Below are positions 54,548 through 64,000 of a stretch of DNA of 64,000 bases, piece by piece. Every line of letters begins with the position of its first letter. Positions within the stretch are counted from its first letter, which is position 1. Location: the NCBI GenBank assembly GCA_965240325.2, contig OZ251237.1:992001-1056000 (forward strand), read 5' to 3'. The position numbers and the translations under genes are program-made. This DNA is from Rebecca billardiae RCC1528. Lineage: Eukaryota > Haptophyta. Below the pieces are notes generated by a model. It saw nothing but the letters and a program-made list of their open reading frames with translations. It searched no databases and was not told the origin of the DNA.

Positions 54548-55252
54548 ATGGCGGCGCGCTGCGCGTGGCTCGTCGCGCTGCTAGCTGTGCGTGCCAGCGC
54601 GCAGCATGTGCTGCATGTCGTGGATAACGACGATGTCACCTGGGAGGATGTGCGTGGCGCCTTCGCCAAGCTGGGCGTGCGCGAGGCGCCCGCGCTCGCT
54701 GTGGTGGAGGTACTGAATAAGCGTGGCGAGGCGCTCGTCCTCGAGGGATCAAAAAAACGCTGCGAGAAGGGCGCCGAGCTCTTCGGCGCTCTCGGCATGC
54801 GCGCGCGCGTGCTCGACGCGCCTGCGCCGCCCCCCGGCGCGCCATATGCCGGCTCAGCAGTCACGGTGCTCACAGCTGATACCTTTCCAGCCGTGGTGAG
54901 TTCTGGCACGCCGATGATCATCAACGCGTACGCGCCGTGGTGCGGGCATTGCAAGCGATTGACCCCCGCGTACCGCCAGGCCGCGCGCGTGGCGCGCTGG
55001 CTCGCACCCGGCGCGCGCCTCGTTGCCATCGACTGCGACGGCGAGCCGCAGCTGTGCCAAATGCTCGGCGTGCGGGGCTATCCGACAATGCTGCGCGCAG
55101 CGGGCGGGCGCATCGTGGGCGAATATTCAGGGGCGCGCTCGGCGGTGGCGATGGCGATCTATGCCACGACGCAGTCGACGATGGCTTTCATCGGCCGCGC
55201 GCTGCGAGCGGGTGGCTTGCGCGTACCAGGGCTCAGGCGCTTGCTGCGATGA
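54548..55252 (+). CDS. Secreted ClpS-like / thioredoxin (PDI-type CGHC) protein
   Basis: The frame gives 234 residues. A signal peptide (AWLVALLAVRASA) is followed by a segment at about 19-85 (QHVLHVVDNDDVTWEDVRGA, then APALAVVEVLNKRGEALVL, then AELFGALGMRARVL). Its order of elements matches the ClpS adaptor fold (V-x-x-NDD-x-T-x-x-V, then a helix, then G-x-A-x-V). A thioredoxin domain at about 100-205 has the active site APWCGHCKRLTPAY, the cis-Pro in GYPTM, and DCDGEPQLC. CGHC is the oxidising site of ER protein disulfide isomerases. No KDEL-type signal is visible; the protein ends in LRRLLR. The ClpS resemblance is my inference from pattern; the thioredoxin part is certain. Confidence 0.8.
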   Translation: MAARCAWLVALLAVRASAQHVLHVVDNDDVTWEDVRGAFAKLGVREAPALAVVEVLNKRGEALVLEGSKKRCEKGAELFGALGMRARVLDAPAPPPGAPYAGSAVTVLTADTFPAVVSSGTPMIINAYAPWCGHCKRLTPAYRQAARVARWLAPGARLVAIDCDGEPQLCQMLGVRGYPTMLRAAGGRIVGEYSGARSAVAMAIYATTQSTMAFIGRALRAGGLRVPGLRRLLR

Positions 55253-55811
55253 ACTACACGATGACTCGACAGACTGCCGACGACGTACGTGATTGATGAC
55301 AATGACGATGATTATCGATTATTTGCCGGCGACGACGCCGTCGGCGGCGCTGTTGGCGGTCGCCGCTCTGGCTCAATGATATATTGAGCAGCCAGGAGAT
55401 CAATATGACCGCGTTCCGCGCGGTCCTTTTCCGTACAGAATCGTAGTCAACGCAGTTGGGGCGGCCCGCGCGAACCGGTCGTCACCCGCAGTGACCCACG
55501 GCGCCGCCCACGCCCACGGTCTGGCCGCTGACCGCTCACCGCTGGCTGAACAGTGACACCGCTGCCGCTGACTCTCCGTCGCATCAGTATCATGAAGTAG
55601 TACTCATCACTGTCGCCTGCCAGACTCCGGCCGACGTACGGTCGAATATAATGTCCGCCACGGTAACGCATCTGATCTGAATATTCTGATGGCGGCCTGA
55701 TGCACATCGGATCAGCCGTGATTGATACTGATGATATATGATCCGACCGACCGACCGCAGTCCCGAGTCCGCCGAGCGGATCATCATCACAGTCATCCGG
55801 GATTCACGGCA
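55253..55811. other. Intergenic, no gene seen
   Basis: A 559-bp spacer between convergent genes; stops in all frames, no recognised element. Confidence 0.4.
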
Positions 55812-58706
55812 TCAGAACGCGCCCCCAGCGCTGCCAGCGGCCTGCTGCATGTCGAGCAGCAGCTGCAGCTTGGACTTCTCGTGCCGCATCTGCTCCTCGA
55901 GCTTGCGGATGGTCTCGAGCTGCATGTCGATCACGCGCTGCATGGCGCCTGCGCGCGCTGACGCGCTCGCGCCGCGCGCCTGCTGCGCCTGCACGCGGCG
56001 CGCGCTGAACGCGCTGCCAGCGAAGCCCGTCGACGCTGGCGGTGGCTGCAACTGGGGTCGGGGGGGCGCGTGCTCAGCCGCCGCGCCCGCGCGTGCCCGC
56101 GCGTCCGCCAGCGCGCCCACGTGCATCCTGGCCGTCTGCGCCGAGAGCTCCTCGAGGCTCAAGGCACCGCCTTCAGGCGAGGCGAGGGCGGAGTCCGTCG
56201 CGCGCGCGCCACCGCACGGCTCGGCGACGCTCCGACCGTCCGCCTCGTCCAAGCCGCCCGCGCCACGCGGCGCGAGGCCGGGCGGGGCTGCGGCGCGCCA
56301 CAGCCCGTCCGCGCCGCCACCGCCGCCGCCAGGCGCCGCCGCATCCCTGCCGCCCTCTGCCGCCGCATGCCATGCGCTCGCGCCGTCGGCGGCGCGCCAG
56401 CTGTCCGGCGTCTTGTCCACGGCCTCGCCCGGCGCGCGCGCCTTCTGACTCGCCGCGGGCGGGCAGCGGTGCCCGCGCAGGGCGACCGTCCCGCACGTGC
56501 GGCAGAAGCGAGACGGCTCGTGCTCGCCGAGCGCCGCCCCTCCGGGCTCCGCCCCGGGGCTGGCGGCTTCGCCTGTCACCGGGCCGCGCGGCTCGGCGTC
56601 CGAGCCGCGCTGGGCGGCGTGCTCGGCATCGGCGTGCTCCTCCGAGGCGGCGGCGGGCTGTGGGGCGTCGGCCGAGACCGGAGCCACTGTGAACCTCGAC
56701 GCCACGCCCTCGCCCTCGCGCGCCGGCGGGGAGCGCGGGCTGTCGGCAGCGCGCGCCCCATCCTGCGACGCGGCGGCGGCGGGCTCGGGGCTCGTCGGCG
56801 CCGACGCGTCACGCGACGCACCGCTCACGCCGGGCTCGGCCGAGGCGTGCACCCTGGGCCTCGCGCCGCGAGCGCGCGGCGCGCCGCCCTTGCCTCCTCC
56901 GCCCTCGTATCCGGCACACAGCAGCTCGCGCTCGAGCGCGCGGCGGTTCCTCTCGGCGACGATCTGCGCCTTGACGTGCGGCTCGCGCGCGAGCTCGAGG
57001 AGGTCCGGTCCGGGCCTTCCCGCGGGGCTCCCCGCCTCGCCGCCGAGCGCGTGCCCGCCGCCGCCGCCGCTCGCCGCGCCGCGCCAGTCCACGTTCGCGC
57101 CGTGGCGGAGCAGCTCCTCCACTGCCGCGGCGCGCGAGTTGCGCACCGCTAGTGAGAGCGGCGTGTTCGCGCCCGGGCCGCCGGGCGCGTTGACCGGCGC
57201 GTTGGCCTTGACCAGCGCGCGGATCGCGTCCACGTGCCCCGCCGCGCTCGCCAGCATCAGCGGGCTCAGTCCGGACGCGTCCTGCTTGAACACGGACGCT
57301 CCAGCGTTCACCAACACAGTCACGACCGCACGGTGCCCGGCGGCCGCGGCCACCAGCAGGGCTGAGCCCAGCACGTCGATGTCGATGAGGCCGCCGCCGG
57401 CTTTGACGAGCGCGAGCAGCACGTCCATCTGCGCCGACGCCGCCGCGCTCATCAGCACCTCGCCCGCCGCCGCCGTGCCCGCGCGCAGCAGCAGCTCGAT
57501 CAGCTCACGGTGGCCGCCGCGCGCGGCGAGCGCGAGCGGTGTCACCCCGGTGTTCGAGGCCGCGTCGGCGCGCGCCGAGTGGTCAAGGAGACGCGCGGCG
57601 ATGCGCGCGTCGCCGCTCTTGGCGCACAGCAGGAGCGCGGTCTGGCCCGCCCGGTCCGCCACGTCCGCGAGCGCGCCCGCCTGCAGCAGCCGCTCCACGA
57701 GCGCCAGGTGTCCGTTCTTTGCGCCGAGCATGAGCGCGCTCACGCCAGAGGCGTCGCGCGCGTTCGCGTCCGCGCGCGCCTCGAGCAGCGCGGACGCCGC
57801 GGGGACGTGGCCGTTCTGCGCGGCGGCCATGAGCGCGGTGCGGCGCGTCGCGCCGGCGGCGGCGTCGACCGCCGCGCGCGCCTCGACCAGCCGCTCGACG
57901 ATCCGCGCGTGGCCGCGGCCCGCGGCGATCGCGAGCGCAGACCAACCCGCAGAGTCGGTCACATCGACCGCGGCGCCGCGCGCAATCAGCTCGTGCAGGA
58001 TGGCGTCGTGGCCGTTCTCCGCGGCGACCATGGCGGGCGTGCCGACGCCCTCGGCGCTCAGGTCGAGCGTTGCGCCCGCGTCGAGCAGCGCGCGCACGAT
58101 CGGCACGCCGCCGCCATGCTGGCACGCCCAGTGCAGCGCCGACCAGCCGCGGCCGTCCACACCGTTCACGCCCGGCGCCGCGCCTGCCGACGGCGCCATC
58201 GCGCCGACGAGGACGTCGACGACGTCGGCGTGGCCGAACTGCGCCGCGATCATCAGCGCGTTGCCCCCGTGCGCGGGCACGACGGCGTGCGCGTCCGCCC
58301 CTGCGTCCAGCGCCAGGCGCGTCAGGTGTGCGTTGCCGAGCTGCGCCGCGCGGTGCAGCACCGTCCAGCCGGCCGCGTCGGTCTCACAGAGCACCGCCGC
58401 GCGTTCGGGCTCGTCAGCGAGTGCGCCGATGAGCAGATCTACCAGCGCGGCGCTCGGCGCCGCGGCCGCGGCGAGCACGAGCTCAGCCGCCGGGCTCAGC
58501 CCGCCGCCGGGCCGGGCGACGGAGGGACGTGCGCGGCCGCTCTCGAGGAGCGCCACGGCCGCATCGACGTGCGCCTTGCGCACGGCGAGGTGGAGCGGCG
58601 TGCTCCCGCGCGCGTCGGCGGCGCTGGGCTCGGCGCCCTGCGCGATCAGCTGGCGCACCCGCTCCGCCTGGCCCTTCGACGCCGCCTGGCGCAGCTGCTT
58701 GTCCAT
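55812..58706 (-). CDS. Large ankyrin-repeat protein with C-terminal coiled coil
   Basis: This single-exon frame gives 964 residues. About 16 ankyrin repeats cover residues 1-560 (for example GSTPLHLAVRKAHVDAAVAL, GWTVLHRAAQLGNAHLTRLA, GVTPLALAARGGHRELIELL). Then come a Pro/Ala/Ser-rich linker, a possible small zinc-binding motif (RFCRTCGTVALRGHRC), and a terminal helix (RVIDMQLETIRKLEEQMRHE). Ankyrin arrays bind proteins; no catalytic domain is present, so a scaffold role is inferred. The start MDKQLRQAASKGQAERVRQL begins the first repeat directly. It is divergent from the PA-RING gene. Confidence 0.88.
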   Translation of the reverse strand: MDKQLRQAASKGQAERVRQLIAQGAEPSAADARGSTPLHLAVRKAHVDAAVALLESGRARPSVARPGGGLSPAAELVLAAAAAPSAALVDLLIGALADEPERAAVLCETDAAGWTVLHRAAQLGNAHLTRLALDAGADAHAVVPAHGGNALMIAAQFGHADVVDVLVGAMAPSAGAAPGVNGVDGRGWSALHWACQHGGGVPIVRALLDAGATLDLSAEGVGTPAMVAAENGHDAILHELIARGAAVDVTDSAGWSALAIAAGRGHARIVERLVEARAAVDAAAGATRRTALMAAAQNGHVPAASALLEARADANARDASGVSALMLGAKNGHLALVERLLQAGALADVADRAGQTALLLCAKSGDARIAARLLDHSARADAASNTGVTPLALAARGGHRELIELLLRAGTAAAGEVLMSAAASAQMDVLLALVKAGGGLIDIDVLGSALLVAAAAGHRAVVTVLVNAGASVFKQDASGLSPLMLASAAGHVDAIRALVKANAPVNAPGGPGANTPLSLAVRNSRAAAVEELLRHGANVDWRGAASGGGGGHALGGEAGSPAGRPGPDLLELAREPHVKAQIVAERNRRALERELLCAGYEGGGGKGGAPRARGARPRVHASAEPGVSGASRDASAPTSPEPAAAASQDGARAADSPRSPPAREGEGVASRFTVAPVSADAPQPAAASEEHADAEHAAQRGSDAEPRGPVTGEAASPGAEPGGAALGEHEPSRFCRTCGTVALRGHRCPPAASQKARAPGEAVDKTPDSWRAADGASAWHAAAEGGRDAAAPGGGGGGADGLWRAAAPPGLAPRGAGGLDEADGRSVAEPCGGARATDSALASPEGGALSLEELSAQTARMHVGALADARARAGAAAEHAPPRPQLQPPPASTGFAGSAFSARRVQAQQARGASASARAGAMQRVIDMQLETIRKLEEQMRHEKSKLQLLLDMQQAAGSAGGAF

Positions 58707-59397
58707 GGCCGTTGACGATCGACGACGAGCCCATCCGCTCCGAGTCAGCCGAGTCCGGACGCTGCAGCCGCTGCTCACCACCGCCCCCGCCGCCAGGGGC
58801 GTTGCGCCAGCTGGACAAACGCCCTCCGGTCTTTTCAGATCTGCGCTTTTCAAAACGAAATGTTCCGCGCTCTGTTTAGGGCGAAGCGCGGTGGATGGCG
58901 GCTCGCCGCCGCATGGGCGGGCGAGTCGCCGCTGCCCGCAGAAAACGTGCGTCGGAGGCAAGGAAGCAGGCAGATGGCGCGTCGCGCGCGTCGTAGAATT
59001 CGGCCGTGACGCTCGCCAGCCTCAGCGCGCGCGGCGAAGCCAAGTCCATGGGCGCACTGCGTGCAGGCGGCACGGCCACGCCGCTCGGCCGCGCGACCGG
59101 CCTCGCAAGCGTCCTTGCGGCGCGAAAGGGCATCCCAGCTGCGGTCATTCGACTTGTGCGTCGGGAGACGTGTGCCATCTAGCCAACGCGCACGCGCCGC
59201 GAGCTGCACGGCGTGCGCACACGTCGCCCGCCGCACCGGTCAGGCGTGCGCCGCAAGCGGCACAGCGGGAGAGGGCCCCGATCCGAGTGCAGGTCTCGCC
59301 GGGGCCCTCCACAAGTCCAAGGATCCTGGACGGTGGGTCCCTTCGCGTTTGTCCAGCTGGCGCAACGCTCCGTGACGGCCCTTGTCGCCCCCGCAGC
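58707..59397. promoter_or_regulatory. Bidirectional spacer with 24-bp inverted repeat, ankyrin / PA-RING
   Basis: 58799-58822 and 59345-59368 are exact reverse complements (core CCAGCTGGACAAACG). Each copy lies in the same orientation relative to its own gene, 92 nt and 29 nt before the start codons. This suggests a shared leader or core-promoter element; function is inferred. Confidence 0.55.
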
Positions 59398-60507
59398 ATG
59401 GAGGCGGATTTTCCCGACCGCGTGCTCGGCGCCAACGCGGCGAGCGGCAGCGGCAGCACCCGGCCGCGCTTTCGCTGCCGCGAGTGTGGGTTCGTCGTCG
59501 ACCGCACCCTCGGCGACGGCTCGTGCCCCTCGTGCGCGGGCGTGCTCGAGGTGCTGCCGCCGGCCGCCGCGGGCGCCGCGCCCGCGCCGCCTGTGCCCGA
59601 GCTGGACGACGAGGAGAACAGCATCGCCGCGCTGCTCACGCACCTCGCGGAGACGTTCCTCGCCGCCGGCGTCCACGCGGCTGACGCCGACGTGGGCGGC
59701 GCCAGCGTCCCGGCCGACGTGCTGGACGCGCTGCCGCGCGTGACGATGGAACCGTATTGTGAGATCCGCTGCTACGTCGTGCCGGACGAGGGGGATGGCG
59801 CTGGCGACGGCGGCGACGACGAGGCGGCCGCGTCGGCGGCGGTCGCGCGCATCAGGCAGCTCGGCATCGAGCCATCCCTCGTCGCGCGCGGAACCGCCGC
59901 CGCGTTCGGCCCTCCGCTCAGCGGCCTTCCCTACGGTCTCGCGGGGTTTGTGGCCGCGTGCGACCCGGCCGACGGCAGCGAGGTGCGGAACGGCGCGGCG
60001 CTCGCCGGCCGGCTGGCGCTGCTCGCGCGCGGCGGGCCGTCCTTCGCGCTCAAGGTGGGCGCCGTGCAGCGCGCGCGCGCGCGCGGCGCGCTCATCTCGC
60101 AGAGCGCGGGCGCCAAGTGGCCGTTCACAATGGCAGACTCGAAGGGCGACGGCGCGGACGTGAGCATCCCGTCGGCGATGGTGCCGGCTGACGCGGGCGC
60201 GCAGCTGCGGGCGCTGCTCGACGCCGCGCCCGGCGGGAGGGTCCTCGCGCACGTGACGTGCAAGCACGCGCACTCGACGTGCGCGGTCTGCCTCGAGGAG
60301 TTCATCGTCGGCACGCTCGCCTGCCAGCTGCCGTGCTCGCACTGCTTCCACGACGGCTGCATCAGCCGCTGGCTCACGAGGCACGTGCGCTGCCCCGTGT
60401 GCCGGGCGCCAATCACCGCCGCGGGCGCGCCGGCGGGCGCGGGCGATGGTGATCACCCTGCGGCCGCCTCCGAGTCGGCCATGAGGGCAAGCGCCATGTT
60501 CTCTTGA
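59398..60507 (+). CDS. Zinc-ribbon / PA domain / RING-H2 E3 ligase without membrane helix
   Basis: The single-exon frame gives 369 residues. A C4 zinc ribbon at about 27-46 (FRCRECGFVVD, then SCPSCAG) is followed by a protease-associated-type domain at about 115-285 (ALAGRLALLARGGPSFALKV and VSIPSAMVPADAGAQLRALL). A RING-H2 finger comes at about 295-345 (CAVCLEEF, CSHCFHDGCISRWLTRHVRC, PVC). RING-H2 domains transfer ubiquitin from an E2. In the usual PA-RING families (RNF13/GRAIL) a transmembrane helix separates the two domains; here none is visible and there is no signal peptide, so a soluble protein is inferred. Confidence 0.85.
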   Translation: MEADFPDRVLGANAASGSGSTRPRFRCRECGFVVDRTLGDGSCPSCAGVLEVLPPAAAGAAPAPPVPELDDEENSIAALLTHLAETFLAAGVHAADADVGGASVPADVLDALPRVTMEPYCEIRCYVVPDEGDGAGDGGDDEAAASAAVARIRQLGIEPSLVARGTAAAFGPPLSGLPYGLAGFVAACDPADGSEVRNGAALAGRLALLARGGPSFALKVGAVQRARARGALISQSAGAKWPFTMADSKGDGADVSIPSAMVPADAGAQLRALLDAAPGGRVLAHVTCKHAHSTCAVCLEEFIVGTLACQLPCSHCFHDGCISRWLTRHVRCPVCRAPITAAGAPAGAGDGDHPAAASESAMRASAMFS

Positions 60508-60866
60508 CGTGAGTAACCCAGCAGTGACTTGCTAAGCTCCGGGGAGTCCGGGCGCGCGCGCGGACTAGGTAGCTACGTCTAGCAGACCGTTGGAGTAAGC
60601 ACTAATAAGCTACGACTAGTCTCAGTCGGTCAGAGTCGAACAATACTCAGTAATCGCGATTATTAACAACTACCGTCTCGGCCGCCCCGCGTCAGACCAA
60701 CATACAGAACTTTATTATAACTAATATTATTATATCGGCGTCCGCGCAGCGTATATATATCGCAACGCGGATAATGCCGCCGGCGCCGTGGCCGTGTCAC
60801 TCCCGCCGTAGCAGTAGTTGTCGACGACTCTGATACCGTGTTGCACTGTCAGACAGCGCGCTGGCG
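60508..60866. other. Intergenic, no gene seen
   Basis: A 359-bp convergent spacer with an AT-rich patch around 60700-60770 near the end of the patatin gene. Confidence 0.4.
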
Positions 60867-63327
60867 TCAGTCGTCGCGCGCCAGTCCGATGGTGCTGCCC
60901 GCGGTGGAGGCGGCGCGCGATCGGTCCGGGAGGTGCCGGTGGTGCCTCGACGACCAGTGCGAGTGCGTGGAGAAGTTGTGCTCCGTGCCTCCCGGCGGCC
61001 CGAGCGCCGGCATGTGCACCGCGCACACGTCCGCGAGCCGCGCGCTCGCCAGCGCCGCGAGCGCGCCGTGGCCGCAGCGCAGCAGGCCGATGAGCGCGAG
61101 CGCGCGCCGCGCAAACTCCGCATCGTCGGCCGCGACCTCGTGAGCGGGCACGCCGGCCTCGTGCGCCTCGTCGGCGCCCGTCGGCGCCGAGCCGTGCGGG
61201 CAGATGACCGCGCTCGCGCCCGCGTCGAGCAGCGCCTCGACGAGCGAGTCCGGCAGCAGCCCGCGGCTCAGCACGACGCGCTCGCGCCACGCGCGCGCGC
61301 GCGCGCGCACGGCCGCGGCGCTGAGCAGCCCGCCGACACGGTCGGGCGTCAACTCGTGGTACACGCGGACGGTGCTCTCGTCCGCGGCGGCGGCGGCGGC
61401 GGCGGCGTCGGCGGTGGCGCCGCCGCACGCGGGCATCGCGAAGCGCAGCTCGTGCGCGAGCAGCAGCACGGGCGAGGGCAGCCCGCCCGCGCCGTGCGCG
61501 CCGCGGCGCGCGCGCGCGTCCGCGCGCGCGCGCGCGCCGCCCAACCCCACCAAGTCTAAGGGCTCAGCCGCTGAGTACTGCAGTGGGCACAGCTCGGCGG
61601 CGGCCTGTGCGGCTGTGTACGCGACGGGGCGGTGCGCCCAGCGCACGACGACGCCGCCGTCGGAGCCCTCGCCTGCGCCGCCGCGCACGCGCGCGCAGCA
61701 CAGGATCACCAGGCCCGCCTCTGGGTCCGCTTCCAGCGCGTCCGCCAACGCCTCCCATCCGGGGCCCGCGGCCGCGCTCGCCGCGGCCGCGCCCGCCGGC
61801 GGCGCGGGCGCGGCCGGCTCGCGCGGCGCGGCGGTGGCGGCGGGGACGCCGGCGTGTTCGGCGGGTGTGGCTGCGCCGGGCTCGGCCCGCGCGGCGGTGA
61901 CGTCCGCGCGCAAGAGCCTGTGCGCGATGCCGCGCGTGCTCAGGTCCGCGCAGATCGCGGCGGTCACCGGCGACGGCGCGGCCGCGGCCGCGGCCGCTGG
62001 GTGCGGCGCGGCGGCGGCGGCGGCGGCGGCTGAGGCTCCGTGCGCGGCCGCGGCACCGGCGGCGCCCGCGGCCGGTGCGGGCGTGGCGTCGAAGAGGACG
62101 ACCCTGCGGCCACGCAGCCGCCCGCGCGCGCCCGGCACGACCCCCTCCGCCGCCACGCGCGCGCCCGACACCAGCGCCTCGGCGAGCGCCTCCATGCGCG
62201 CGCGCACCGGCGCCGAATCCAAGTAATCGCGGGTAGCTTCCAGCATGGCTGCCAGCTCCTGGGGGGAGGTGGAGTCCAGCCCGACCTCGCACCGGCTGTC
62301 GACGGGCTGCAGCCGCTCGTAGCGCACGCCGGGCATGAGCGGCGCGAGCGCGTCCAGCGCGTCCGCCACGAGCTGCGTCGACGTCGCCTGCTCGAGCAGC
62401 ACCGACCCCATGTGCATCTTGCTCCAGGGCTGCTCGCGCGCGCGCGCGCGGCCGGTGCCCGTACCGATCGAGACGAGAGTTCCGATGGGCTCGCCCGGCC
62501 AGAGGCGCTGCGCCTCCTGCACGCCGAGCACGGCGGGGTTGTTCGCGACGAGGCCGCCGTCCTGGAAGCGGGACCCGCCGATCAGCACGTCGTCGAAGTA
62601 GTACGGCGCGGCCGACGTGCAGCGGATCGCGCGCCACACGTGAGTCTTACAGTCGCCGCCGCCCGCGCTCGCCGCCGCCGCCGACGATGATTCCGCCGCC
62701 GCCGCCGCCGCCGCCGCCGACGTCGCCGACGCGGATGAGGCGCAGCGACGCGGCTCGGGGGCGGCCGCGGGCGCCGACGAGTCGGTGCGCGCGCCGAGCC
62801 GATCGGCGCCGCCCGCCTCGCCGCCCTCGACGGAGCCCACGTCGCTCATCCGCCGCCCGCCCGCCCCGCCGCCGGCGCCGGCGCCACCCTCGGCCTCGGC
62901 TGCCGCAGCCTCCGCGGGCGCGGGCCGCGCGCGCGTGTGCACGTAATTCCGGAAGAGGTGCGGGCTGGCGGGGACGGTGGAGACGAGCGAGGCGACGCAG
63001 CAGAAGCGCGGCACCGCGCGCGAAGACGAGTCGATCAGCAGCCCGTCGTGGAACGTGTCCATCAGCAGCCCGTCCAAAATACCCGTCCCGTATTTGGAGC
63101 CGTATAGCAGCGCTCGCACGCCGCCTAATTGCTCGACCGACGTCTTATAGACATCGCCGAGCCACGAGGACCAGCCCGAGCCGTAGGAGGAGGAGCCGCC
63201 GGCGGCCGAGCCCATCGGCAGCGCACCACCGCCGCCCGCCGCGTCGAGCGACCCCGCCGCCGGCCCGACGGGCGTGGTCGGCGTCGACGCGCCGTCGGCC
63301 GCCGCCGCCGCGGCCGCCGCGACCGCC

Positions 63328-63359
<32 letters not shown>

Positions 63360-64000
63360 CGCCGGCTGCGAGTCGCCGTTGGCGCTGCCGCCGTCGTCGG
63401 CGCGCTGGTCGAGGGAGAAGATGCGGCGGCCGAGGGTGTGGAAGAGCTGCTCGCACTCGCCTAGCGTCGCGAGGTTGTGGCACAGCAGCGCCGCGATGAT
63501 CCCGCCCGCCGACGTGCCGACGATCAAATCAAAGAGCTCAACGATCCGATGGCCCGAAATTGCTTCGAGCCGCTTGAGCACGCACAGCGTGACGAGCGCG
63601 CGCATCCCGCCGCCGTCGAGGCTGAGCACGCGGAGCGCGGCGGCGGCGTCGGCCGCGCGGCGCGGCGCGCGCGGCCCGCGCCCCACCGCGCGCTCCACGC
63701 TGCCGTTCTGCCCGAGCAGAGCGAGCAGGTGCACGGCCGCATGCCACACGGCCGCGCGCGCGCGCCGCGCGTCTCGAGCAATCAGCAGGGGGCTCGAGCC
63801 GCCACCGGCGGCGGCGGCGGCGGCGGCGGTGGCGGAGGGCGCGGCCAGCCGGGTGGCCTCGATGAGCACGAGCGCGCGCACGTCATCCTGCGAGCTCGTG
63901 CGCGCCATCGAGCCCAGCCCGAGCCAGCGCCCGCGCGCCGAGCGCAGCGTGGGCGAGAGAACGTGACAGGCGGGCTGCGCCGGGCCGTAGTCACCGCGCG
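60867..64000 (-). CDS. Patatin-like phospholipase (iPLA2 type), 5' end probably outside window
   Basis: The frame from 60867 is open to the right edge. The ATG at 63908 gives 1,013 residues, but upstream codons remain open and armadillo-like sequence (AAVWHAAVHLLALLGQNGSV) near the start suggests a longer N-terminus, as in plant ARM-patatin proteins. Catalytic features are complete: oxyanion loop SLDGGGMRAL, nucleophile GTSAGG, VWRAIRCTSAAPYYF, and the dyad Asp in FQDGGLVANNP. They hydrolyse fatty acyl esters of membrane lipids. Low-complexity Ala/Gly inserts interrupt the domain. A further C-terminal region of about 400 residues (YHELTPDRVGGLLSAAAV, VVLSRGLLPDSLVEALLDAG) looks globular, vaguely like a caspase-fold CHAT region, but I cannot assign it. 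Confidence 0.85.

Noticed and set aside
56497-59397. Long plus-strand frame upstream of the PA-RING ATG
   Set aside because: It runs antisense to the ankyrin gene; only the part from 59398 encodes recognisable domains.

Overview
The window is nuclear DNA from a GC-rich, intron-containing, flagellated and photosynthetic unicellular eukaryote. An axonemal dynein heavy chain and MORN5 imply cilia or flagella. A tocopherol/plastoquinone-type methyltransferase and presequences in which a signal peptide is followed by a YAPP-like cleavage site and a transit-like stretch imply a plastid gained by secondary endosymbiosis. Short GC-rich introns, one of which reads best as GC-AG, make a haptophyte alga my best guess; the sequence alone does not prove the lineage.

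I support 28 protein genes. Left to right: dynein heavy chain (-, runs off the left edge), HNMT-like methyltransferase (+), orphan seven-helix membrane protein (+), CaaX-box coiled-coil protein (-), ArfGAP-C2 (+), NifU-like plastid protein (+), TXNDC9 (-), MORN5 (+), TBC protein (-), eIF3i (-), MPBQ/MSBQ-type methyltransferase (+), DUF3598-like protein (+), MYST acetyltransferase (-), DENN protein (+), PA-multi-TM-TIR-like protein (+), two F-box/RCC1 paralogues head to head (-,+), holocytochrome c synthase (-), fucosyltransferase-like protein (+), unknown plastid protein (-), atypical SDR (+), unknown coiled-coil protein (-), SCaMC carrier (+), MFS transporter (+), ClpS-like/thioredoxin secreted protein (+), ankyrin protein (-), PA-RING protein (+), and patatin-like lipase (-, runs off the right edge).

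The most regular property is order: ten head-to-head pairs, most with only 100-700 bp between start codons. Two of these divergent spacers contain long, nearly perfect inverted repeats. One (33947-35030) has 434-bp arms, a 188-bp loop and a 5-bp flanking duplication and looks like a foldback/MITE-type transposon. The other (39660-43670) has arms of about 547 bp and a 2.9-kb loop. A third spacer (ankyrin/RING) holds an exact 24-bp inverted repeat placed in the 5' leader of both genes.

Gene-poor stretches (11-12.6 kb, 24.6-25.7 kb, 28.9-32.4 kb, 36.6-38.8 kb, 40.2-43.1 kb, 45.2-46.4 kb) carry microsatellites (TA, TG, TATC, TATCGATC, poly-C/poly-G) and small palindromes but no convincing gene. 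Functionally the genes are a mixed housekeeping set (translation, chromatin, trafficking, mitochondria, plastid, flagellum) rather than one pathway. The most novel-looking proteins are the PA-multi-TM-TIR-like receptor, the secreted ClpS-like/thioredoxin protein, the soluble PA-RING protein and the orphan seven-helix protein. Exon joins were worked out by hand from splice signals, reading phase and family similarity; none has transcript support here.
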